64,000 bases of DNA from Pedobacter sp. Leaf216 (lineage in GTDB: Bacteria; Bacteroidota; Bacteroidia; Sphingobacteriales; Sphingobacteriaceae). Made by a program: the position numbers and the translations under genes. The DNA is taken from NCBI RefSeq assembly GCF_001421515.1, contig NZ_LMKM01000006.1, forward strand, positions 78,307 through 142,306, written 5' to 3'. Shown here in pieces: positions 45,856-54,200 of this stretch (position 1 is the stretch's first letter; every line of letters begins with the position of its first letter). The notes under the pieces are model-generated. The model made no database searches, was not told the DNA's origin, and worked only from the letters and a program-made list of their open reading frames with translations.

Positions 45856-46398
45856 ATGTACAAAGAAAATAGCGACTATATGAATCAGTTACACAATAAT
45901 CCACATTTTAAAATCCTTGAAGAAAAGACAATTCAGTATGTTACTAAGCCGGGCAGGTATGATTTTTTATCGACCATTATGGATATACACCTTACAACTA
46001 AGCATAGCATTGGCGGTTGTTCAATTATCGAGGCATTTATGCAAAGCGGAGCGGAAAGTTTTTCACATCTGCATTGCACTGAAGATGAAACTATTCATTT
46101 AATAGAAGGAGAAGTTCGTATAAAGGTTGGGTCCGATACAATAGTTTTAAGTCAGGGACAAAGCCTATACATCCCAAGAAATACGCCTCATAACATAATT
46201 AATTCGGCGGGTGAAAGGGCAAGAATGTTTCTCTTTTACACAGGAACAAGTTTTGCAGAATTGGTTAGCATCACAGGGCAGCCGGCAGATGGTTTTAGCA
46301 ACGTTTCGATACCCAGCGGATCAGATATAGATAAAATGCCATATTTAGCAAAAAAAAGCGGACTGATATATTTAAACGGGCCGGCCCTCCCCGTTTAA
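45856..46398 (+). CDS. Cupin domain protein
   Basis: A cupin protein of about 180 residues; the ATG at 45856 or 45880 may be the start, and the non-ATG frame from 45832 is less likely. SHLHCTEDETIHLIEGEVRIKV is cupin motif 1 and GQSLYIPRNTPHNIIN motif 2, both with metal-ligand histidines. It is not closely related to the cupin at 43894. It is transcribed alone with motif B just upstream, so it joins the motif B regulon. Confidence 0.82.
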   Translation: MYKENSDYMNQLHNNPHFKILEEKTIQYVTKPGRYDFLSTIMDIHLTTKHSIGGCSIIEAFMQSGAESFSHLHCTEDETIHLIEGEVRIKVGSDTIVLSQGQSLYIPRNTPHNIINSAGERARMFLFYTGTSFAELVSITGQPADGFSNVSIPSGSDIDKMPYLAKKSGLIYLNGPALPV

Positions 46399-46538
46399 TA
46401 TTCGGCCTAAACTCGAAATTATCTTCAACCGGAGTGGCCGTTTCAATAAACTTGCCCGATGTTTTCAATAAGAAATAATACAGTGACAACATATTCGGCC
46501 GTTCAGATCCTTTGGGAACTAAACGGCTGAATTAAATA

Positions 46539-47438
46539 TTAGCTATTGTAAAACATAGCCATGTGTTTTAGTCGTTTTCTCACCAACTTATTTTTCATAG
46601 GCTCATATGTTTTTACTACAAGGCCGTTTTGCTTAACAAGGATTATATAGGGCTGCTTTAGTTTTTTGGTCACGTGATATATGGCCAGCAGTTCGGCAAT
46701 ATCATCGTGCCAGTTAGAAGTAGCATAAAGTGACGGGAACGGCGTTTGATTCAAATCAGCGTAAAGTTGAGGTGTAAGCGCGATGGGCAATAAATTGCCA
46801 CTTCGGAAAAGACTCTTTCCCAGGGTAGGCAGAACAAACTGTTTAGCAACAGTCGTGTGATGCTGCCAGATGCCCATTGTAGAATTGGTGTGCGTGAAAC
46901 TGGCTCTCTGATCATGTACAGATGGTGTCAAATCCAGAACCTTGTCCACGATATGAGTGGCTTCATGTAATAGAACATATTGAAAGGCATTATGATCCCC
47001 TGCATTTACCTCGACAGTCATTCCTGAATTGCCCGAAGCATCAAACCCTGTATTTTCCTTCCAGGTTGCAAATTTCGATATGGACTCATTCAGAATTCCA
47101 GCGCGAAAAATAATGTTGAATGTTCTATGGGATTTGGAGGTATCAACGTCGGAAGTGAGTGCAGTATTTTGCATGCTGTCGAGAAAGGTGATGCTGTGCA
47201 AATGCTCTTTAAGTATCCTTTGATGTAAAGGGGGCAAGATAGCAAAGGCCTGCTCAATTGCCTCTTTATCGGTTGCTGTCAGATCGTGTACATAAGGCTT
47301 CATTCCCCCGTCTTTAAACATCGCTATTACTCTCGGCGGAGCGGGCATCACCCTGTCGAATGGATAATTAGCTGGAGTCTGTGCGTCCGCATTCACACAA
47401 AGCAGTAGCGCGAGCGCGCCGGTCAATAGTATTTTCAT
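46539..47438 (-). CDS. Secreted putative zinc metallopeptidase-like protein
   Basis: A 299-residue secreted protein (signal peptide 1-19, ending NADA). A zincin motif HEATH (residues 158-162) sits in a helix with a HIVDKVLD continuation, and NWHDDIAELLAIYHV about 90 residues later could supply the third zinc ligand and a Met-turn-like region. The protein family was not recognised; the HExxH makes a metallopeptidase or anthrax-lethal-factor-like fold plausible. It is monocistronic. Confidence 0.6.
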   Translation of the reverse strand: MKILLTGALALLLCVNADAQTPANYPFDRVMPAPPRVIAMFKDGGMKPYVHDLTATDKEAIEQAFAILPPLHQRILKEHLHSITFLDSMQNTALTSDVDTSKSHRTFNIIFRAGILNESISKFATWKENTGFDASGNSGMTVEVNAGDHNAFQYVLLHEATHIVDKVLDLTPSVHDQRASFTHTNSTMGIWQHHTTVAKQFVLPTLGKSLFRSGNLLPIALTPQLYADLNQTPFPSLYATSNWHDDIAELLAIYHVTKKLKQPYIILVKQNGLVVKTYEPMKNKLVRKRLKHMAMFYNS

Positions 47439-47544
47439 AGTGGTATATTTAATGATTATTGAACAGAAGGTTTTAACGGTATGTTATTTATTTAATGGAA
47501 GTTTTGGATTAAGTTTTTATGCAGTTGATGAATGAGCTATGCTA

Positions 47545-47950
47545 ACATTTACAGATGTTTTTTATCCTTTTTAATCTCCCCATAATTATCAAGCTTAGAC
47601 CACGTCTCAAAGAGCCTATTGGCATGCCCAAATTGCCTTGAGCCGGAATACTTTTTAGAAGCCATTTTGCGTTTTCCTGGTTATTTCCCATCAGTTAACG
47701 CTTCACAATATTGTATTTCTTTAGGTACTTTAAGCTTCCCGCGACATCGCTCTTGCGGTCCGCTTGAGATTTTAACCCGGTTAGTGGCTCCTTGACTTCA
47801 GGTATTCCCCACCAGTCGGAATGGAAATAGCATGTCTATTATTGGAAAGCGTTTAAGGCTGTCTTTAATACTTGTAGCTTGCCTAAACTGAGCAAAAGCA
47901 AGGGTAAGGATAATAGAAAACAAGCACGTAAAGAAATAACGTTTAAACAT
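47545..47950 (-). pseudogene. Decayed secreted amidohydrolase-like gene
   Basis: From the ATG at 47950 a signal peptide (MFKRYFFTCLFSIILTLAFA) is followed by LKRFPIIDM, then a frame change to SDWWGIPEVKEPLTG and LKYLKKYNIVK, then a stop, then NNQENAKWLLKSIP in a further frame. The order IIDM..H..DxWG, TG, KYNIVK is that of secreted amidohydrolases (PIIDMHxHxxDxxG). Several frameshifts and stops exclude function. The family call is made by eye. Confidence 0.45.
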
Positions 47951-48010
47951 TTTCTAAAAAATTAGATCATCAGTTCCAGCAAAAAGAGCCATTAAAAATT
48001 GTTTCAACAA

Positions 48011-48196
48011 TCACCAAATTCGGCTATATCGGATCACAAGAAAGGGCTTCAGATTCAAAATATCTTCGCGTATAATTTTGATTGGGGCATTAATATCTCT
48101 TCCTAAATATTCTTTACAGCTTAAAGCCGGTTTCCTTTTGTTTAGTCGGATGCCTGGTCGTTTAGGCTTCAGGGTAACTTCAATCTCCAATTTCAT
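48011..48196 (-). CDS. Short ORF, doubtful
   Basis: A 61-residue ORF rich in Lys/Arg (MKLEIEVTLKPKRPGIRLNK start) in a decayed region between the amidohydrolase remnant and the 48387 gene. A motif A match lies 182 bp upstream. No family was recognised. It may be a fragment or a chance frame. Confidence 0.25.
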   Translation of the reverse strand: MKLEIEVTLKPKRPGIRLNKRKPALSCKEYLGRDINAPIKIIREDILNLKPFLVIRYSRIW

Positions 48197-48377
48197 TTTG
48201 CATATAAATTATTAAATAGGTCTTATCGGCTCAAAAAATTTTCACATAGGCATTACCCGTACCATTCGAGGTTCGGTGAGGATTTATATCGCTTTCATGA
48301 TTTTAATCATTTACTAATTTGCCAGCACAAAATTGCACGACCTCGACCAAAAGGTTTTACCAATTTCAAATAGATTG

Positions 48378-48394
48378 TTATGAATATCAAAGAT
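48378..48394 (-). promoter_or_regulatory. Motif A match without a clear target
   Basis: TTATGAATATCAAAGAT overlaps the 3' end of the gene at 48387. TTTCAAATAG lies 21 bp away. The minus-strand region it would control is decayed, so this may be a relic promoter. Confidence 0.4.
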
Positions 48395-48875
48395 TACCAG
48401 GAAGATGAAATGGGGAACTACCAGCGTCCAATGGCTGAATTTCAATCAGGCAGAAAATGTTGTGATTAGTCAAAAAGCCGGCAGGCTCACTACCATCCTT
48501 AACCATTTTGGCTTGTAAACCCATTTTTTTACAGCATCCCAGAACGATTCCAGTGGCTATTGCGGCTTGAGTAGATTTCCAGCGCTGCAATTCAATATCA
48601 TTGCTAAGGCGTTGAGTCTGAAAACGAAAAAAACCTACCTTGGAGACTTCAGGCATCTCAAGAAACTCCTTTGAATGTTTCAGATGGTGCATGAAATCTT
48701 CAGCACTATAATCTTCCCATAAGTAAATCCCAATGTAAAAGGGCAATTCCGTTTGACTTTCTCCTGGTTTAACCAGCGCATCATTCATAAGAACCCCTTT
48801 TAAATAGTATGGGCTAAGACCGTAAGAAGGAGAATGCCTCCTAACCTCCTCACTTATCAAGTCAAAATAAATCAT
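48387..48875 (-). CDS. Hypothetical protein (DUF4865-like, weak)
   Basis: A 162-residue protein. SPYYLKGVLMNDALV and PFYIGIYLWEDYSAEDFMHHL recall the pattern of DUF4865-type dimeric alpha-beta-barrel proteins, but the similarity is weak and was judged by eye. No catalytic residues were evident. It is transcribed alone; a motif B site (TCACC-AAGAAT-GGGGA) lies 66 bp upstream. Confidence 0.6.
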   Translation of the reverse strand: MIYFDLISEEVRRHSPSYGLSPYYLKGVLMNDALVKPGESQTELPFYIGIYLWEDYSAEDFMHHLKHSKEFLEMPEVSKVGFFRFQTQRLSNDIELQRWKSTQAAIATGIVLGCCKKMGLQAKMVKDGSEPAGFLTNHNIFCLIEIQPLDAGSSPFHLPGNL

Positions 48876-48940
48876 GCTTTTTCAGAATTAAAAAACTAGG
48901 AATTAATTTCAAAATTACAGCACATCAAAGGTGTAAAATA

Positions 48941-48956
48941 TCACCAAGAATGGGGA
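48941..48956. promoter_or_regulatory. Motif B site (one mismatch)
   Basis: TCACC-AAGAAT-GGGGA lies 66 bp upstream of the start at 48875. Confidence 0.4.
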
Positions 48957-49131
48957 TAAGATATTTCTGTGTAAACTAATAAGACCTAACATTTTGCCGC
49001 AATGATCAGTCGAGATTTTGCTAGCACTCAGACTTATGAGGTTAGATGGATTTTTTAATCTATTTACTATTCTAATAATTACATACTGTTTACCAACACT
49101 CTAATATCTGAGCTTATTGTTAGGTTTATGC

Positions 49132-49372
49132 ATGGCAGTAGAACCAACCACTTCAATTGCTGCTGCTTCAACTCTTGCAAAATATATCTCTTGCAACTAA
49201 ATTTTCAGAGCCTAAGGCTACTCTTCCTAGTTTATAAAGTGTCCGGACACTTTTGAATTTCGCTAAATTGCCGACCGAGATCATATCAAATGTTGTTAAG
49301 ATTCAAAGTTCATCTGTAGTTGATGAGACTAAGTACGCTAAGGTTCTTCCGATCAGGATATCCAAATAGAAC
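49132..49372 (+). pseudogene. Remnant of an unknown gene
   Basis: An ATG at 49132 starts MAVEPTTSIAAASTLAKYIS and soon stops. Another frame continues SLATKFSEPKATLPSL, and a third reads LPTEIISNVVKIQSSSVVD then KYAKVLPIRISK before a stop. The codon pattern looks protein-coding across the three frames, as in a gene with frameshifts. The family was not recognised. Confidence 0.35.
49236..49253. repeat. Perfect 18-bp palindrome
   Basis: AAAGTGTCCGGACACTTT is fully self-complementary. It lies inside the decayed stretch 360 bp upstream of the endonuclease gene. It could be an operator, a recombination site or chance. Confidence 0.7.
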
Positions 49373-49616
49373 GAAAATAGGTGCTGCATATGCTGCAAAA
49401 TGAGTTTACCGGCATTATTTTCGAAGAATACGTTCCGGAGTTTTCATGACTCAGATAAATGATTGGCAATATTAAATAATATTGAATAAAATATTTGAAT
49501 TTCCTCTGTTTATAAAACTGGCGATACCTGAATGCGTTAATTACTTTAAAGATTAAAAGAAGGTTCTGCTGAAAATTAATGTCAAAATCCGTAAATTAGC
49601 TGTTTAGACGCTCCAT

Positions 49617-50534
49617 ATGCCAATCAATTTAAAAGACACCCAAGCCATAACGACCCTTTCCGGACTGCTTTACGATTTTCTGCCAGCGAATCCCCATCCC
49701 AATGGGGACCCCACAATTTCTTTTGGAGGGTGTGCAAAAAAATGCGGCATCGGGAATTTGTATCAGGGTGGCAGCAAAAAGATTGCCATATCAACGCTGC
49801 TGCAGAACACCCTGGAACACGCCAAAGGGAAATTCTGCGTATTGATGTCAACTATTGTTCAGACAGCGATGGTCTACCGCAACAACAAGGGAAATCCGAT
49901 ATCAAGGGAGGAAATAGTAGCCATCAATAAAAGCATACAGGATATTGGCTTTAAAATCCCGGAATTATGGGACCCTGAATTCTTGAGAAGCCTGAAGAGT
50001 TCGGAGCCCGAAAAGGTCGAGATGAAAAAAGAGACAAACCCAGAGATGATCTCCAATCTCAAGTCTGAATTCATTGCATTGACATCGCTGGACCCTCATA
50101 AAAGAGGTTATGCTTTTCAGGATTTTCTAGTCAGATTATTCGATGCATTTGTGCTTCAGCCCAAAAAGTCTTTCAGGATTGTTGGAGAGGAAATCGATGG
50201 TAGCTTTGACCTCAACCAGGACACCTATTTGATGGAGGCCAAGTGGCATGCAGAGCAGACAGCGGAAGCTGACCTTTTAATTTTCAGCGGAAAGGTTAGC
50301 GGAAAGGCTATCTGGTCCAGGGGACTTTTTGTGAGTTATTCCGGATTTACCCAACAGGCACTCAAAGCATTTGCGGTTGGAAAGCCGACGAATCTGATCG
50401 GCATGGATGGACAGGATATCTTTTTTATTCTAGAGGGGCGCATGACATTGCAGGAGGCGATCATTGCTAAGGCGAGAAGGGCGGCGGAGACCAATTCATT
50501 CTTCACTTCGGTATTTGAATTAGCGAACCACTAA
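49617..50534 (+). CDS. PD-(D/E)XK restriction endonuclease-like protein (Mrr type)
   Basis: A 305-residue protein. Residues 1-125 form an N-terminal region of unknown fold (ISFGGCAKKCGIGNLYQGG); residues 163-300 match the Mrr_cat-type nuclease fold: KRGYAFQDFLVRLF, then Asp194 in GEEIDGSFDL and the catalytic pair E207-x-K209 (YLMEAKW). The later HAEQTAEADLLIFSGKV is also typical. Such stand-alone Mrr-like proteins cleave DNA in restriction or abortive systems. It starts the same-strand set with the small membrane protein and the NTPase and is the first gene after the decayed stretch. Confidence 0.85.
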   Translation: MPINLKDTQAITTLSGLLYDFLPANPHPNGDPTISFGGCAKKCGIGNLYQGGSKKIAISTLLQNTLEHAKGKFCVLMSTIVQTAMVYRNNKGNPISREEIVAINKSIQDIGFKIPELWDPEFLRSLKSSEPEKVEMKKETNPEMISNLKSEFIALTSLDPHKRGYAFQDFLVRLFDAFVLQPKKSFRIVGEEIDGSFDLNQDTYLMEAKWHAEQTAEADLLIFSGKVSGKAIWSRGLFVSYSGFTQQALKAFAVGKPTNLIGMDGQDIFFILEGRMTLQEAIIAKARRAAETNSFFTSVFELANH

Positions 50535-50696
50535 CCTCAAGGGCTTTGCACTTTCCCGGAGGTCTGGTTGCTATGCAGCTTCATGCGTAACAAACCCACG
50601 CTGCATTTTCACCATAAATTGAGGACCTTTTTGCTGTTGCAAGCCTTAGCCAAAACCATTATTAGCCCAGATTTATTCATACGAAAGAAATAATTT

Positions 50697-51197
50697 ATGA
50701 TGCTTTCCCTGACTCCAAATTTAAAGCCTACAGATATCGCCATCATCGTATCGATTGCTGCCTTTATCATCAGTTTGCTCAATTATCGGCTTAGCAAAAC
50801 TTTAAATATCAGAAATCAGCTCTACACCGAGAAATTCAAGATATATGAGAAAATCACGGGAAATATTTATGAATTTGTTGAGATCATTGACGGTGTATTA
50901 AGGGCAAAAAAAAGGGATGGGCTGACCGAGGAACGCCTTCTGGATTTTGCAGATCAAATCGATGCCAAAGCGATGGAACTAGATTCGCTATACGCGAAAG
51001 CTCATCTGATAGTACCAGATTCGATACTTAAGCGGCTTGATGATTTAATGGAATATCTTATTCATGAACATGAGGATGGTAAATTTTCCGAGGTATTTGA
51101 AATTCATGAGGAAAAAATAAGGGCCCTTGCCAAACAGCTAATATTTTCTTTCCGTAAGGATCTGGGAATACAAAAACTCAATACCAGGATTAATTAA
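50697..51197 (+). CDS. Small membrane-anchored helical protein
   Basis: A 166-residue protein with one predicted TM helix (about residues 13-29, DIAIIVSIAAFIISLLN) and a cytoplasmic helical part (EKFKIYEKITGNIYEFVEIID, coiled-coil-like). No family was recognised. Small TM-anchored helical proteins of this kind sit beside defence NTPases in other genomes, so a partner or effector role is inferred. It lies 38 bp upstream of the large NTPase, almost certainly cotranscribed. Confidence 0.75.
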   Translation: MMLSLTPNLKPTDIAIIVSIAAFIISLLNYRLSKTLNIRNQLYTEKFKIYEKITGNIYEFVEIIDGVLRAKKRDGLTEERLLDFADQIDAKAMELDSLYAKAHLIVPDSILKRLDDLMEYLIHEHEDGKFSEVFEIHEEKIRALAKQLIFSFRKDLGIQKLNTRIN

Positions 51198-51235
51198 AAT
51201 TTCTCATTACTAATTTTTACACGCGGCTCAAAAAA

Positions 51236-54200
51236 ATGATTACCAGACTTAATTTTGATAAGCTAACCTGGGAGGAGTTTCAACAACTAACTGTTTATCT
51301 CGCTCAGGAAGAGTATTCCCTTCCCGCATTTGAAGAATTCCTAAAGAAAGGAAGCAAACAGGATGGAATAGATATTATAAGTTTTGACCAAGGGATTGGA
51401 AAATTTTTCACTATACAGTGCAAACATGTTAAGGCTGTTAATATTACAAAGGTTCGGGCAATTATTACCGAGTTTAAACAAGGTTCTTTTTTAAATACCT
51501 CCGATCGTTTTTTGATCTGCACCTCCGCAGATCTGCAGCAGACCAGCATTCAAAGCTATCTGAATGAGCAAAAGCTGGGAATGCGCAATGACTATGGCAT
51601 TGAGCTAATCGTCTGGGACGGGAATCACTTAAATTCCATATTGGCCAAATATTACAGGATTGTAAGCCGCTTTTTTGGAATAGAAGATGCTGAAAAACAT
51701 TGCCATGGAAAACCTTTCCAAAAAACCAAGGTATTTCCTCAGGAAAATTTCATCAGCCGTAGCATCTCTGCATTGAAACAGGATAATGAAGAATCAATTT
51801 GGAGCCGTCGGAAAGAGCAAAAGCCGATTTTTCTTTCAGAACTGATGAGGGAGAATCCACTGGTTTCAAGAAAAATCTGTCTTTTGGCAGATGCTTATGA
51901 GGGTAAGAGCGTCTTGTTGAAGCAGACGGCTTACGAACTGTCTGCTGGATTTCCTGGTTTTGAGACGATTTTCATTGAGCTCAAGTCCGTAAACATAAGG
52001 CCTATAGATGAAATTCTTAAAGCGAACGCGGACACCTGGAGGGAGATTCCATCAAAGGACCTGATTGTGATCATTGATGGCCTCGATGAGGTGCCAACCG
52101 ATCTGTTTATCGAAACGACAGACCACATTGGGGAGTTTATTCATCAATATCCTAACGTCAATATTATATTCTCCTGTAGAAAATCTTTCTTTCAGCGTTA
52201 CAATCTTCATGGTAAGTTAAAGGATGTAGATTTTTTCACCATTGACCGTTTGGGTTACTACCTGATCCAACAATACCTGTCATCAAAACTCTCCGGGCTG
52301 CAGGTTAACGCATTCAACAAAAAAATCAAAATTTTAGGGATTGATGATTTCCTGCATCACCCCTTTTACCTGGTTATGTTAGCCAGGTGGTTTGCCGAGA
52401 ACCCAAAAAACCTGCCCTCCAGTAAGATTGATATTGTATCCAAATTTATTGATGAATCCCTGTTGATTTCAGCAAACAGAAAATTATCGAAGGGAAACCT
52501 GTTCATGCAAAGAAAGATGGACTATCGCCGGGGGCTTAAAAAGCTGGCGCTAGCTTTCCAACTGGCCGGATTGAATGCTGCAGATGAGGACTTTATACAA
52601 CAATTATTTAGCGCTGAGCAGATCGAACTTTTTCAGCACAGTGCCTTGTTATCTTTAGAAAATGGCAAGTGGTTCTTCCAGAATGCCTTACTTCAGGAAC
52701 AACTTGCTGCCTTGGCGCTGATTGAAGAGGAAGTCAAGATTTTTGATTTTATCTGCTTGGGCAGAGAAATCAAGAAGATTCGTCCGAAGTGGATCCAGAC
52801 CATTGCTTCGGTAATATCGATGCTTGGCGAGCAGGATCCGTTGCGAGAAACGCTGGTCACCATTATCAAAAATGACAACATTGAGCTGCTTACCTATAGT
52901 GATAGCAGCAAGTTTAACTCCGCATTCAGGCTGGAAATCCTGACAAGCATACTGAATAACTGCATTCATCGCAGCTCCCGTCCTATACGGATTGACGAGG
53001 ATGATATTGCGCAGTTTATAGGCAATGAGGCGACAACGCTCCGTTACCTGCTCTCGCTTCTTCGTCCGGATATCCATGAGGTGGCCAAGGTCACCGTTTG
53101 CCGGATCATAAGGGAGTTGTCCCTGAATAATGAGCTGGCTGGCGAATACCAGAAAAAAGCATTTGAGGAACTCAAAAGTTTATCGGATCCATATTATGGA
53201 AAGCTTTTGATGAACGTCTTTTCATTTTACGGGGAAACCGGGCTACCGGTTATAGAGATTGCAATGGGAAGAGTGGACCTTATAGCCAAACATGAATTCC
53301 GTGAGGGAATCTATAAATATTTTATTGCGAAAAATCTTGTAGATGAACATTATCAGTTTGGCCTCGATGGTTTTGGTTTGCTGATCAGTTATAATAAATC
53401 CATTAGGCATAATGGATCTGAGCAAAGGATAGGAGAATTTCTACTGGCGACCAGAAGGCCTGAAAATCTGAGAAAGCTCTTTAAGCTTGTCGGTACACCT
53501 GCGTGGTTGTCTTTTTACGCCCACCGTACTGATGCGCTGGGTAGTTTTATTTCCGGCTTGGAATCCACTGCAACTTTAGTGTACGCGAAGGATCGAGGCA
53601 TCATTTTTCCCTTGGTCGATCTTATTTCAATATTGGGAAGGCAGGCGATCAGGGATGAATTCTCTCCATTGAGTGAATTTTTTAAAAATACCGGCACCAA
53701 AATGACTGCCCTGAAGATATTGCTGCTGGATCCGGAGGGACATTATCACTACGAGTTTTCCAACATCATTGACCGCGACTGCATGTCCTATTTACTTTAT
53801 GCGCATGAGGAAGGCTTAATTTCAAGGGATACTTTAAATTCTTTCAGAAGCGGCCTTTATTTAGCAAAAAATTTTGAGGAGTCCAGCTATTTTAGGGAAC
53901 AGGTAGAGGATGCTTTTGGAAAACCGGAAATCAAGGAGGACCCTGCTGACAACTATTATCAGCAATCACAAGAAGTCAAATTCCAGAACGACCTGAAATA
54001 TGTTCAATCTCTGGAGAACTTCCGGGAGGGCGTAATATCGTTTTTTGGTGCTTATGGCAGAAAGTCCCTCCCCTACGAGGATTTGTACATTGACTATGAT
54101 AGTAAGCCTAAGCGGTTCAGGACAGATTCAGAATTGATGTACAGGTTTCTTAGCGACCGGATGACTGATCAGAAAATAGTCTTTCTTAAGGATTGTTTAA

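Larger units (their letters stand above)
48876..49616. other. Decayed region at the edge of the accessory island
   Basis: About 740 bp with no intact gene. It includes a short decayed ORF series (49132-49370), a perfect 18-bp palindrome (49236-49253) and AT-rich sequence before the endonuclease gene. It separates the redox cluster from the defence-like genes. Confidence 0.6.
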
